NCBI GenBank assembly: GCA_037954665.1
Contig: JBBMOL010000549.1
Span: 110,489 to 174,488 of the forward strand
From: Laguncularia racemosa
Lineage: Eukaryota; Streptophyta; Magnoliopsida; Myrtales; Combretaceae
DNA: 64,000 bases
Direction of reading: 5' to 3'
In this document: positions 22,037 through 34,429 of the stretch, in pieces
Layout of the letters: every line of letters starts with the position of its first letter
Numbering within the stretch: position 1 is the first letter of the stretch
The notes under the pieces: generated by a model
What the model was told of the DNA's origin: nothing
What the model saw: only the letters and a program-made list of their open reading frames with translations
Database searches by the model: none
Translations under genes and position numbers: made by a program

Positions 22037-22560
22037 GTGGTGCTTGTAGTAAAGTATGTTGTTAACTTGTTGAAGTTAATAAGCATGTCAAATGATGTAC
22101 ATACTTCTACTACTTTGGTACATCAAGTGTTGACTTCCTCTCCAACCATTAATGATGGACAAAGAGAAAACTTGTTCCATACTTCTTGTAGGGTACAAGG
22201 AAATTTATGCATAATTATTATTGATGGTGGTAGTTATACCAATGTTGTAGCTACATCATTAGTATCGAAGTTGAAACTTGAAACTATCCCACATCTCGAA
22301 CCCTATACATTACATTAGTTGAATGATCAGCATAGTCTTTATGTGACCCAAAAGGCTAGGGTACCCTTCAGTATAGGGGACAAGTACTGTGATGAACTTG
22401 AATGTGATATTATTCCTATGTGTACTTCCCATATATTACTTAGTAGGCTATGATTATATGACAGGATGGTATTACATGATGGGTATAAAAATACTTATAT
22501 GCTCCAACAGGATGGTAAACCTGTAGTATTAAACCTTATGTCGCTAGGTCCAGAAGAAAC
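22037..22560 (+). pseudogene. Element K protease remnant
   Basis: Frame with QRENLFHTSC, then IIIDGGSYTNVVA (near 22210), the DGGS retropepsin variant also used by A-C. After a TAG at 22318 it continues with VPFSIGDKYCDELECDI, HILLSRL, HDGYKNTYMLQQ and NLMSLGPEE. Equivalent pieces are seen in E (about 50180-50520) and H (about 59100-59440) on the minus strand. No RT follows. Confidence 0.7.
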
Positions 22561-22599
22561 AAAGATAGATAAGACAACTATCACATATTCCTAAAGATC

Positions 22600-23188
22600 A
22601 TAGCCACATGATCAAATCTTCATAGGTTCCTGAGGTTTCTAGTTACATGAGCCAACCCATAGAGCACAAAATTTATCAAACATAGATGTGCCAACCTTCA
22701 GAGGATCCTAATGGTTAAAGTTAGATGAGCAGACCTCTAGAGGACCAAACTGTTCAAGGGAAGTTGTGTTCACCTTCAGAGTACCAGAGGCTCATGAGTA
22801 GTTGAGTAAACCTTCAGGGATACTGAGGGTCAAAGTGATATGAGAAGATCACTAGAGGGCTAAACTGTTCAGAGACATTTGTGTCCACCTTTAGAGGTTT
22901 CAGAGGGCCATGAGGGTTAGCGACATACAAATGAGTTAGAAAAGGAGGAAATAATATTAGTGGAACGGGTTGAGATAGGGGAGACTTTAATGGATAATGG
23001 AGCATTATTTGTGTTGCAGATGAGATACATCTTAAAAATGGAGGAGAGAAAGCAATCACCCCCTATGTATTTTAGATATTAGGATTCTACAGTGATACTT
23101 CTTCAAATGGCTTGCTAGAAGGATACAGAGTCTCTACTGCATTTGATCTGTCAGATTTGAGGACAAATCTTCTTGAGGCCCGAGGAGA
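22600..23188 (+). pseudogene. Element K repetitive linker and Pol tail remnant
   Basis: Imperfect repeats of about 60 bp with CCTTCAGAGG / TGAGCAAACC (22600-22850), then a region matching J (ERYILETEERKQS-type) up to the purine-rich GAGGCCCGAGGAGA before the LTR. The tail frame continues into the 3' LTR to about 23420 (PIIRAGAKRFQILAMR), parallel to the LTR1 tail. Several stops are present. Confidence 0.55.
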
Positions 23189-24407
23189 TGATAGGAATCA
23201 AAATCCTACAAGACCTATCATTAGGGCAGGAGCTAAAAGATTTCAAATCTTGGCAATGAGGGTCCTTTTTGAGCAAATCGACCCTAGAATTATTTGTTTA
23301 CTAACCTCTTTTCTATTACTCATGTATTGTATATTCCAACAGGCACACTTATTAGGCTTTATAGGGCGATGGATAAACTCACTAAGACTTAGCTTGTGGG
23401 TTATCCATGGACCGACTTGAACCGGCGATGAGCTGAGTTGACAAATCCTATTGAAGAACTAGCATATTGAAGACTATTTTCACTTATAATTTATTTATTT
23501 GAATCATTTATGTTGTAAGTTTTTTGGGACACTTTTATTTGGTTATAATAGGTGCTTTTAGAATTGGCTACCCTAAAGTGGCATAGTTGTAATTTTGTGG
23601 ACATTTTAACCGTAAAGGGAGCAAGTATAAATACTTGCTTAAGTAGGGTTTTAGGGGAGCTTAGAAAATTTTCAGAACATACACTTCATGTGTGAAGGTT
23701 AGGGTTATCCTAAATCCAAATTACTCTTACCAATTTCAATCCTAAAAATTGAAATTGTGGCGAATGGCTTCAAAGTGAATTGTGAGTAATATCAGTTCTC
23801 TTTGTTGTAATTTTCCTTTTCATCACTAGTGTGTTATATCTAGGGTTGATTAGGATTATTCTTGGTCAGATTTTGATTTCATTTGTAATCACTTTATCAT
23901 GTTATAAGATTGATTGGTTTTAACATTAGTTCTAACCATCAATTTTGCCACATTTTGAACCGTGATTAGCCTTGTTGAGAAGGAGGATCACAATCTTGTT
24001 TTGATTGTTGATGTTTGGAAATCTCTTAGGATTTTAAGTTGATTCAGTGATTCAATTGAGGGTTTCATCATTGTGATTTTTATTATCTTGAAATATAGCA
24101 TTCAAATCATCTTGCAACAATTAAGGTTCACGCAAAATTTGTTCCAATTTTGAACCATTTTTTATCTTGTGTTTTGGAGTTGTTAAATTAGTTCAATTGC
24201 ATGTGCTTATTCCTAGTTTTAGGCACATCATCTTTTGGTATCAGAGCTAATCACAATTGGATATCCATCATTGATCACGACAACATTTGATGAATTGGTT
24301 ACAAGCATTAAGAATTTACGCCATTTGATTAACTAGTTGATTAATATTGTCTAATTGTCTTTCAAACTTGGTTTATGTGTGCTTAGACTTTGGTTTTAAG
24401 CACATCA
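23189..24407 (+). mobile_element. Element K 3' LTR (extended LTR2)
   Basis: 1219 bp from TGATAGGAATC to AAGCACATCA. TATA palindrome at 23621-23638. The usual end GGCACATCA at 24222-24230 is followed by TCTTTTGGTATCAGAGC (24231-24247) and 160 more bp before the true end, shown by the resumption of D RT codons (IKFNKCEFFLE) at once after 24407. Confidence 0.88.
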
Positions 24408-24571
24408 ATATCAAGTTCAATAAATGTGAATTTTTTCTTGAATAAGTAGTTTTCCTTAGCATGTGGTTAATAAAGATGGGATATCTATAGACCCTAAAAA
24501 GGTGAGAGTAGTAATAGATTGGCACAAGCCAAAGAGAGTTATAGAGGTCAAAAGCTTCTTGGGTTTAGCAG
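24408..24571 (+). pseudogene. Element D RT C-terminal segment
   Basis: Resumes the RT frame after K: IKFNKCEFFLE, VVFL, KKVRVVIDWHKPK and VKSFLGLA, ending in the target duplication AGCAG of the next insertion. One in-frame stop is visible. It continues at 25789. Confidence 0.8.
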
Positions 24572-25783
24572 TGACAGGAATCAAAATCCGTCAAGACCTA
24601 TCATTAGGGCAAGAGCCAAAGGATTTCAAATCTTGGCAATGAGGGCCCATTTTGAGCACATCAACCCCAGAATTATTTGTTTACTAACCTCTTTTCTCTT
24701 ATTCATGTGTATATTCCAACAGGCACACTTATCATGCTTTATAGGGCAATGGATAAACTCACTAAGACTCAGCTTGTGGGTTAACCATGGACTGACCTAA
24801 ACTGGCGATGAGTTGGGCCGACGAATCTTATGGAAGACCTAGCATGATAAGGACTATTCTTATTTATAATTATTTCTTTGGACTGTTTATGTTGTAATCT
24901 TTCTTTTGGGGCACTTTTATTTGCTTGTAATTATGTTTTTAGGACCGACTACCCTAAAAGTGGCATAATTGTAATTTTGTGAACTTTTTAACCCTAAAGG
25001 GAGCAAGTATAAATACTTGCTTAATTAAGGTTTTTGGGGAGAATTTTTCATAATACACTTCACCTTTTACGTGAGAGAATTAGGGTTCATTCCTTAGTTT
25101 AATTGCTCTTATCAATTTCAATCTCAAGAATTGGAATTGTGGCGAGTGCAACAAGGAGAAATTGTAAGTAATATCAATTCCTTTTTGTTGTGTTTCCTTT
25201 TCATCACTAGTGAGTTATATCTAAGGTTAGATTGGATGTTTCTTGGTCAGATTTGATTACATTTGTAATCAAATTATTATTGCTTAATTGATTGGATTTT
25301 AGCCTTGGTTTTTAACCTTCAATTTAGCCACACTTGAACCGTAGATCATTTTATGTGGGAAGTGGATCACAGAATTGGATCTTGTTGATTTTTGTGTATT
25401 ATTCTTGTAGATTTACTTGTGATTAATGTTATATTGGAGGAAATTATCTTCGTGGAATTGTAATTACAACTTTGAACATTCAGATCTCATTGCATCTTGA
25501 TTAAGGTTTACGTAACTTCTAATAATTTGAATCAAGATTGGTCTAGTGCATTTGAGGTTTATAATTTGCTCCAATTGTATCTGCGTAACCCCTAATTTAT
25601 GCACATCATAATTTGGTATCAAAGCATCATCATACTTGGAATTAAGATTGATCACACCATTGTTTAAGAATTGGTTCATAAATAGTGAGGATTTGCGTCA
25701 TTTGATTACTAGTTTGATTGACATTGCTTAATTGTCTTTCAAATTGGTTTTGTATGTGCTTAATCTTGGTTTTAGGCACATCA
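24572..25783 (+). mobile_element. Solo LTR2, extended type, inserted in D RT
   Basis: 1212 bp from TGACAGGAATC to GGCACATCA. Flanks are AGCAG (24567-24571) and GGCAG (25784-25788), one mismatch. Removing it restores LGLAGYY in D RT. The extension 25609-25783, after an internal GCACATCA and a primer-site copy TTTGGTATCAAAGC, is therefore part of the LTR. TATA palindrome at 25003-25020. Confidence 0.9.
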
Positions 25784-26521
25784 GGCAGGCTACTACTAGA
25801 GCTTTGTAGAGGGGTTTTCCAAAATAGCAACTCCTCTCATTAGACTAACACAAAAGAATTTAAGATTTGAGTAAGATGATAGATGTGAAGCCAACTTCCA
25901 GATGCTTAGAGAGAAACTTGTGTCAGTGCCAATTTTGACCTTACTCAAGAGTAGAGAAGAATTTATAATATATGGTGATGTCTCAGTTCAAAGGTTGGGG
26001 TGTATGTTAATGTAAGGTAATTAAGTAATAGCTTATGCTCCCACCAATTAAAGCCATGTGAGAAGAACTACCCAGCTCATGACTAGGAGTTGGCAACTAT
26101 TGTACTAGCCTTGAAGCTATGGAGATATTATTTATATAGAGAGAAGTGTAGGATCTTCATTGATCACAAGAGCCAGAAGTATATCTTCACACAGAAAGAA
26201 TTGAATATGAGACAAAAAAGATGGTTGAAACTAATCAAAGATTATGACTTGAAGATACAATACCATCCAGGAAAGGCTAATGTGGTGGCAAATGCCCTTA
26301 ATAGAAAGAAAAAGGGTAACATAGCCACTCTCATCACTTCATAGAAAGAGCTATTAGAAAACATGTGCAAATTGGAACTGGAGATCTTAACACAAGAAGT
26401 GGGAGTAGAAATGGCTACCTCAATAATACAACCAACCATAATAGATAGAATTAAAGCTGGTCAGATAGAAGAAAAAAACATTCAAGTGATCAAGAGCTGA
26501 ATGGAACATGGCAAGGCTCCA
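25784..26521 (+). pseudogene. Element D RNase H region, truncated
   Basis: Continues from FLGLA with GYY and FVEGFSKIATPLIRLTQKN. The RNase H part has IFIDHKSQKYIFTQKELNMR, then YHPGKANVVANAL where the family has VVADAL, so the last catalytic Asp is Asn. It ends with QVIKS..MEHGKAP and is cut at 26521 by the 3' LTR of E. Integrase of D is not in the window. Stops and a frameshift near 26000-26090 are present. Confidence 0.8.
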
Positions 26522-27500
26522 TGATATGCCAATGTCCAATTTCAAGTATACAATGATAATTGAAGATACAAATGAACAATAATCAATCAATTAAACATAA
26601 ACTCTAATTGATATGAACCCTAATTTGACGTAAATTAAGAGTGAAAAAGGATCCCAATTCCTTACCAGATGTAACACACTAGTTGAAATTAGGAATGACT
26701 TCAAATTGATGATGTAACTTACAACAACTCAAGCCCACTCTGATGAAAGCCATGATGGGAGTTAAGCTAAAAGGTGGAATGTGGATCCTCTTGAAGTGCC
26801 ACATGGACCGATCACAAGAACTTGAGCGAAACGATTCAAGGAAGTACTTAATGGGCTGATAAAGGATATCCAAGAAGCCGGAAAAGATTGGACGAACCAT
26901 GAGAATGACCTTACATTTGCACAAGTCATTCAAGGAGATCAAAGCTACCGGCCTTGACAACGCTGGCTTAAACACTGCCGGCTTTAAACCGATGTTGCAA
27001 TTAGAGCGCAACAGAGGGACTACGCCGGCTACTACGTCGCCCACTACGCCGCCTATGTACATTGCCTGTTTGTTATTTTTCCTCAACTTTATTATGTTAT
27101 GTCATTTTGGGCTTTTGTTTTACGAGTTGTAAACCCTATTAAAAGCTGCTAGGGTTGGAAAACAAAATATAGAACATACATACAACATTGAATAACACAA
27201 TTTAAGGGAATTTCTCTCTTGGTTCTCCAAAGAACTTCTCTTGAACTTATCAGATTTCTTCTGTGGCGTTCAAACTAGACTTATCAATCGGTCTTTCATC
27301 TCAATTGTGGCGTCAACAGAATATACCAAGGTTCTTGCCTCATCTATAGGCAATGGGTCGCGGTTCCACTTTGATTGTTTTGGCATCTTGGGTTGCAATT
27401 CCCAACGTATTGGTATAGGGTTTCGTCACACGTGGGCATGGTTCGTATCAGTTTGCTATCAGAGCCTAGGTTTGTTAAACATCAGTTCGGTTTAAGAAAG

Positions 27501-27921
27501 GTAATATCAAAACCCTAACCCCAATCGTTCATATCAATTGTTCATATCAAGTTTCGTATTACCATCGCTTCATACTCAAGTCCATAGTGTTAATTGTCTC
27601 TTGAGTAGTGTAGTTTCATTCTACCAATCTTGTTATAAAAAAAAAAAAAGAAAAGGAGAAGAACGAAAACAAAGACAACAAAAAAGAAAGAAAAAGGAAA
27701 ATTCAAGCCCGGAGAGTTTGTTCTTGAATTCTACGGAAGAGTTTGGTGTGGTTTGGATTAGTTCCAAGAGAATTGAGAAGAGGGATTAGTGAGTTGATAT
27801 CATATCTATTTATGAGAATACACGAGTAATTGTAGGATATCCTTCTTGAGTGAAACACGTGAGGGAGCGAATCGTGAGGTTTAATTCTATATATTTGTGT
27901 TAGTACTAACCTTTATTGCAG
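27501..27921 (+). other. Putative 5' leader intron of element C
   Basis: Donor AAAG|GTAATATC at 27497-27508, branch-like TACTAAC at 27904-27910, acceptor CCTTTATTGCAG|GAACT ending at 27921, with the gag ATG at 27926. Same positions and motifs as in B. 421 bp. The branch-to-acceptor distance of about 12 bases is short for plants. Confidence 0.45.
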
Positions 27922-27925
27922 GAAC

Positions 27926-30900
27926 TATGTCATGGCAAAATTCTCCTGAAGGTGAGAGGGGGAGGTTTGATGCTAGGTTAGTGATTGAGGCGTTGAGGAG
28001 TGAGATGAAGAGGATGTTTCAGGAAGGAATGGAACAAATTCATGAGACGGTGAAGCAAAAACTAGAGCAATCTAAAAACGTCTTTTAAGGGCGTAAGAGG
28101 GAGAGTTGTTCTAAGAGAGGACAAAGGGGTAGAGATGAAATTTCTGATGATGAATTTGATGAACCTTCTATCAGGAGTTATAGAGGTTATGGTGGTAGGA
28201 ATAGAGGAACTAGGGATTGGGAAGATAGAGGAGATAGGAATAGAGAGGATAATCAATTGAGTAGTATAAAGATGAAGATTCCTCCTTTCCAAGGGAAGAA
28301 TGATCCCGAAGCATACTTAGAGTAGGAGAAGAAGGTAGAGATGGTGTTTGATTGTCACAATTATAGTGGGAGGAAGAAAGTGAAGCTTGCTGCCATTGAG
28401 TTTTCAGATTATGCCATAGTATGGTGGGATCAAATGATGTTGAATAGAAGAAGGAATGGCGAACCACCTATTGAGTCTTGGGAAGAGATGAAGAGGGTGA
28501 TGAAGAAGCAGTTTGTTCCTGCTTACTACTATCGCGAATTGTACAACAAATTGAAAACTCTTAAGCAAGGAAGCCGAAGTGTGGATGAGTATTTCAAGGA
28601 GATGGAGGTTACTATGATTAGAGCGAATGTTGAGGAAGATAGAGAGGCTACCATGGCTAGGTTTCTTGCTGGGTTAAATAGAGAGATTCAAAATGTGGTA
28701 GAATTGCAGCATTATGTGGAATTGGAAGACATTGTTCACATGGCTATAAAGGTTGAGAACCAAATAGGAGGAAAGGTAGTAGTACTGCACAATTTCAACA
28801 GGGTGCTAATTCATCTACTTGGAAGACTAACCATTGGAAGAAGGAAGAAAAGTCTTTTCCCACCAAGCCAAAAGGGGAGCAGAAGCAAGGAGGTTCTACT
28901 CTTGGTAATCAAGGTAAACCTGATTCTTCTACTCCTAGAAATTGTGACATTAAATGTTTTAAATGCCAAGGCAGAGGCCATATTTCTAGTCAATGTCCGA
29001 ATAGACGTGTTATGATTTTGCGCGATGATGGTGAGTATGAGATTGAGGGGGGGAAGTGAAGATGATGATATGCCTCCATTGGAGGATGCTAGTGATGACG
29101 AGGAGCTTGCAGTAGGGAAGTTAGTGGCAGTAGTGAAGCGAGCTTTGAATGTGCAGGTAAAGGAAGAAGAGGAGGTACAATGAGAGAATATCTTTCATAC
29201 TAGATGTTATCTAAGTGACCATATTTGCAGTTTGATCATTGATGGGGGAAGTTACACTAATGTAGTGAGTACTTTCGTTTGTTGAGAGGTTGGGGCTCAA
29301 GACCACTAAACACCCTAGCCCATATAAATTGCAGTGGTTGAATGATAGTGGCGAGACCAAGGTGAGTAAGCAAGCCTTAATTGCTTTTCACATCGGTAGG
29401 TATGAGGATGAGGTATTATGCGATGTAGTGCCGATGCAGGTGTGTCATGTGTTGTTGGGGAGGCTATGGCAGTTTGACAGGAAGGTTGTTCATGATGGCT
29501 TTTCTAACAAGTATACACTTGTTCACCATGGCAAAAGCTATAATCTTTAACCCTTAACACCTAAACAGGTGTATGAGGATCAGTTGCAGCTACAACAATC
29601 TTTTGCAAAATATAAGGTGAGTGAAAAACAAAGGGAGATTGAGAGAGCAAAAGACATAGAAAAAGAAAAGAAACACAAAAGTCAATATCAAAAGGAAAAA
29701 GAGAGGAAGGCTGGAAAGAGTGTGAGAGGCCAAGTTGAAGGGGGATCAACGTTGGTGGTAAGTGAAAAGGAGAGTGCAGCCTTGCAAAAGGAGAGTTGTG
29801 TGGCAAGAGCGAGTGTCGTGAGAAGAGCGTTAGTGATGAAGCAACCTATGTTGTTGCTGGTTTTTAAGGAAACTTGTTTGAATACTAACGAACTTTTTAA
29901 ATCTTTGCCTAGTGTGATTGTGTCTATTGTGCAGGACTTTGAAGATGTCTTCCCTGAGGAGATTCTAAAGGGGTTACCACCTATTCGTGGTATTGAGCAC
30001 TAGATTGACCTTGTACCCGGAGCATCTATTCCAAATAAGCCAGCTTATAGGAGCAATCTAGAGGAGATAAAGGAACTTCAAAGGCAGGTTAATGACTTGC
30101 TGGAGAAAGGGTATGTGAGAGAAAGCATGAGCCCATGTGCAGTGCCTGTGATTTTAATGCTTAAGAAGGATGGGTCATGGAGAATGTGTGTTGATTGCCG
30201 TGCCATCAACAACATCACGGTAAAGTATCGTCATCCCATTCCTCGCTTAGATGACATGTTAGATGAGTTACATGAGTCTAGTGTCTTTTCCAAAATTGAT
30301 TTGAAAAGTGGATATCACCAAATTAGAATGAAGGAAGGTGATGAATGGAAAACTGCATTTAAGAAAAAATATGGATTATATGAGTAGTTAGTAATGCCTT
30401 TCGGTTTAACTAACGCACCTAGCACTTTCATGAAACTTATGAACTATGTTTTGAGGACTTTTTTTAGCAAATTTGTGGTTGTCTATTTTGATGATATCCT
30501 CATTTACAGCAAGAGTTTAGGAGACCATATATCTCACTTGAGGGATGTTTTGGAAGTGCTTCAAAAGGAGCAATTATTTGCTAACGTCAAAAAGTGCACT
30601 TGCACAGACAAACTTGTGTTTCTTGGTTTTATTGTTAGTGCACATGGAATACAGGTTGATGAAGACAAGATTCGTGCGATCCAAGAATGGCCTAGTCCAA
30701 CTAATGTGAGTAACATTCGGAGTTTCCATGGACTAGCGAGCTTTTATAGGAGGTTTGTGAAGGATTTCAGCACCATTGCAACACCACTTACTAAAGTAAT
30801 CAAGAAGAATGTGGGGTTCAGTTGGGGAGAGCAATAAGAGAAGGCTTTTCAGAAGCTTAAAAATAAGTTGACTCATGCGCCACTATTTGCTTTAACTGAT

Positions 30901-32504
30901 TTCTCTAAAACTTTTGAGATTGAGTGTGATGCTTTAGGGATAGGTATTGGAGCAGTTCTCATGCAAGAAAGGAGACCAATTGCGTTCTTTAGTGAGAAGT
31001 TAAGTGGGGCAACCTTGAACTACCCTACTTATGACAAGGAGTTATATGCATTGGTTCGAGCACTGGAGACTTGGCAACACTATCTTTAGCCAAAAGAGTT
31101 CGTGATCCACACTAATCATGAATCCTTGAAGTACTTGAAGGGACAACATAAGCTAAACAAAAGGCATGCTCGTTGGGTGGAGTTTATCGAAACATTTCCC
31201 TATGTCATCCACTACAAGCAAGGTAAAGAAAATGTTGTTGCTGATGCATTTTCTAAAAGGTATGCTTTTATCTCTACTCTTAGTTCCAGACTACTTGGTT
31301 TTGAGCATATTAAAGAATTGTATGCTACTGATCGAGAATTTTGTGAAGAGTATGTTCGTTGTGAAAAGAGTGGTCATGGTAAATTTTATAAGCATGAGGG
31401 ATTCTTGTTTAGGGAAAATAAACTTTGCATTCCAAATTGTCCTTTAAGAGAGTTATTAATGAGGGAGTCTCATGGAGGAGGATTAATAGGGCATTTTGGA
31501 GTAGCTAAAACCTTAGGGGTTTTGCAAGAACACTTCTATTAGCTTCACATGAAACGAGATGTTGAGAGGATTTGTGAGCAATGTGTCGCTTGTAAGCAAG
31601 CAAAATCTAGAGTCCAACCTCATGGACTTTATACCCCACTTCCAATTCCTCATGAGCTGTGGGTAGACACTTCCATGGATTTTGTACTAGGATTACCCAG
31701 GTCTAGGTATGGTAGAGACTCTATTTTTGTAGTCGTGGATAGGTTTTCTAAGATGGCACATTTCATTCCTTGCCACAAAATAGATGATGCTTGCCATATT
31801 GCTAATTTGTTCTTTAGGGAAGTTGTGAGATTGCATGGTATGCCTAGAACAATCGTATCGGATCGGGATGCTAAGTGCTTGAGCTATTTCTAGAAGACCC
31901 TGTGGGCTAAGTTAGGAACTAAGTTATTGTTCTCTACTACTTGTCATCCACAGACTGATGGTCAAACTGAGGTAGTAAATCGAACTTTATCTACTTTGTT
32001 GAGGGCTATCATTAAAAAGAACATTAAAAGTTGGGAAGATTGTTTGCCTCATGTTGAATTTTCTTATAATCGCACAATGCATTCTGCTACTAAATTTACT
32101 CCTTTTGAAATTGTGTATGGTTTTAATTTACTAACTCCTTTGGATTTATCACCTCTTCCTATTTCTGAGTATGTTAATCTAGATGGTAAGAAGAAAGCAG
32201 AATTTGTTAAACAGCTCCATGAGAAGGCAAGGCTCAACATTGAATGGAGGACATAACAATATGTGAAACAAGCCAACAAGGGTCGTCGACAAGCTGTCTT
32301 TGAACCTGGAGACTGGGTTTGGGTTCACATGTGTAAAGAGCGGTTTCCTATGTAACGTCGATCTAAATTACTTCCTAGAGGCGATGGACCATTTCAGATT
32401 CTTGAGCGCATCAATGATAATGCATACAAGTTAGATTTGCTAGGTGAGTATCAAGTAAGTTCTACTTTTAATGTTACTGATCTGAGTCCTTTTGATGTAG
32501 GCGA
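27926..32504 (+). pseudogene. Element C gag-pol, full length but with many stops
   Basis: Gag from ATG 27926. CCHC knuckle CFKCQGRGHISSQC near 28957. Retropepsin LIIDGGSYTNVV near 29235. RT with CVDCRAINN, KIDLKSGYHQIRM and intact YFDD at 30484-30495. RNase H with IECDALG, DKELYAL and VADAF but TDH changed to TNH. Integrase with the zinc-binding H/H and CEQCVAC, and all three catalytic sites readable (MDFVLGL, SDRDAK, DGQTEVVNR). Then GDWVWVH and LPRGDGPFQI at the C-terminus. At least ten in-frame stops (for example 28087, 28325, 30388, 31090, 31543, 31894, 32257) and frameshifts near 28775 and 29050 kill it. Many stops are at family Trp or Gln positions. The frame continues after J at 36713. 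Confidence 0.9.
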
Positions 32505-32509
32505 TGATT

Positions 32510-32799
32510 TGATGTGCCTATTTCCAAGATTAAGCACATGCAAACAAGATTAAAAGACACACAAACAATGCCAATCAATCTAGTCCTCAAATGGCGCAAA
32601 TCCTTAACACTTGTAACCAAATTTTCAATGATGATGTGCTCTGATACCAAAATATGATGTGCCTATTTCCAAGATTAAGCACATGCAAACAAGATTAAAA
32701 GACACATAAACAATGCCAATCAATCTAGTCCTCAAATGGCGCAAATCCTTAACACTTGTAACCAAATTTTCAATGATGATGTGCTCTAATACCAAAATA
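32510..32799 (-). repeat. Two tandem 145-bp LTR-end units, each with a primer-site copy (J 3' LTR)
   Basis: TGATGTGCC starts three times: 32510, 32655 and 32800. Each 145-bp unit ends in GCTCT(G/A)ATACCAAAATA, the reverse of a primer site (32638-32654 and 32783-32799). The 5' LTR of the same element has a single 174-bp unit at 35633-35806 that retains about 28 bp missing from the units here. Confidence 0.88.
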
Positions 32800-33471
32800 T
32801 GATGTGCCTAAAGGGGGGTCAAGCACAATCAACTAAAAAGGGATGAATTGTCAATGAACAACCACGCCACAAACAAAGGAAATGACTCAAAATTCCTCAA
32901 GAAACCGAAATATTGATGAACAACAATATATGATATAACGTTGATTGCAAGAATGAAAATGAAATGGGATTCAATTTCAATTCAAAATTCCTTTAAATTT
33001 TGAAATCTTAGAACCCTAATTTCATAAGAACAAAAGTACATAAAAATAACTAAATCCTCACCAGATATGACTCACTAGTTTGGAATTAGGATCAACTTGT
33101 AATTTGTTGATATAACACACAACAAATCCAAGCCAACTCGCCACAATTTCACTAAGGAAATTGATAAGAGCAAATGCTTGAAAGAGGCACTCTCTCTCAC
33201 GGCACAAAGGGGGTGTTTTCTCAAATGTTCAAAAAGCTCCTCAAAAACCCTAATTTGCAAGTATTATACTTGCACCCTTTAGGGTTAGAATGACTAAAAA
33301 ATCACAACTATGCCACTATAGGGTGGCCGGTCCTAAAGGTAAAATACAACCAAATAAAATGTCCCATAAAGCTTACAAAATAAATGGTTCAAACATAAAT
33401 TACAAGTAAAGAAAATAATCTTCGGCAGGCTAGCTTCATGATGGAATCCGTCGGTTCAACTCATCGCCGGT

Positions 33472-34407
33472 TCAGGTCGGTCCATAGATAACCCACAAGC
33501 TGAGTCTTAGTGAGTTTATCCATCGCCTTGTGAAACCAAATAAGCATACCTGTTGGAATATACAATTCATGAATAAGATAAAAGAGGTTAGATAATAATT
33601 TATTCCGAGGTTGATCTGCTTGAAATGGGCCCTCATTGCCAAGATTTGAAATCCTTCAATTTTTGTCCTAATGATAGGTCTTGTCGGATTTTGATTCCCA
33701 TCATCTCCTTGGACCTCAAAAAGATTTGACCTCAAATCTTGCAGTTCAAATGCAGCAGAGACTCTGTTTCCTAAAAGTAATCCATCTGAAGGAGTATCTC
33801 TACAGAATCCCAATATCTGAAATACTATAGTAGATGATTGTTTTCTTTCCTCCGTCTCTAGGATGTATCTCTCCTGTAACAAAAACAAGGACTCATTATC
33901 GACTGATGTTTCCTCTATCTCAACACTTTCCAACGAGTTTGTTTCCTCTGACTCATCCCTGTTATGCTAATCCCTAGAGTCTTCTAACAATTGGTCCAAC
34001 TGATCATTACCTTCAGAAACCTCTGAAGGTTGGCACAGTGGTGTTTGACATCTTTCATCTGTGGAACCCTTATCTTCAAGTGAAGGCATTTGTAGCTCTG
34101 CACACTCTGAGCCTCTAAGTGGTCTAAATTCCATTTCTGGGAATGGTTTAAGTCCGAAATTACCAACTCTATCTTCTCTAAGAGCATGATAATCTCCCTT
34201 TGCTCTAGGTGGCTCCTAAAGGTGTACCACTGGTGGTGGTGGCAATGTCATCCTATCAATCCTTGTTGCTAATGTAGTAACAAGTTTTCTAAGGTCCCGA
34301 AGTTGTTCATCTAAGGTCCTCCCACCTGCAACATTAGAACCCTGACCTCCACCAATTCGACTATATGCTACATCACTCATTCCTCCATTCACACTATTAA
34401 TAGACAT
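33472..34407 (-). pseudogene. Element J Gag-N-terminus fused to Pol tail
   Basis: Minus-strand frame from ATG 34407 (MSINSVNGG). It has an alpha-helical segment LDEQLRDLRKLVTTLATRID, a stop after VVHL at 34216, then a charged linker with CQPSEVSEG and LDQLLEDSRD, a second stop, and 33933-33472 (ERYILETEERKQS) which crosses the polypurine tract into the 3' LTR (PIIRTKIEGFQILAMR). So J joins an N-terminal Gag-like piece to the very end of Pol. Function unknown. Two stops separate three open blocks. Confidence 0.6.
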
Positions 34408-34429
34408 TTTTGTGGATGCAATCTATTTG

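Larger units (their letters stand above)
20097..24407 (+). mobile_element. Element K: LTR2 element lacking RT and IN, inserted in D
   Basis: 5' LTR remnant 20097-20987 (first about 330 bp lost, with some D sequence), primer site, about 2.2 kb internal region and a 3' LTR at 23189-24407. Removing K joins D RT at HLRLIL..RL to IKFNKCEFFLE, allowing for a few lost codons. The internal part is too short for RT, RNase H and IN and shows only a protease remnant and a C-terminal tail. H and J have the same plan. Confidence 0.8.
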
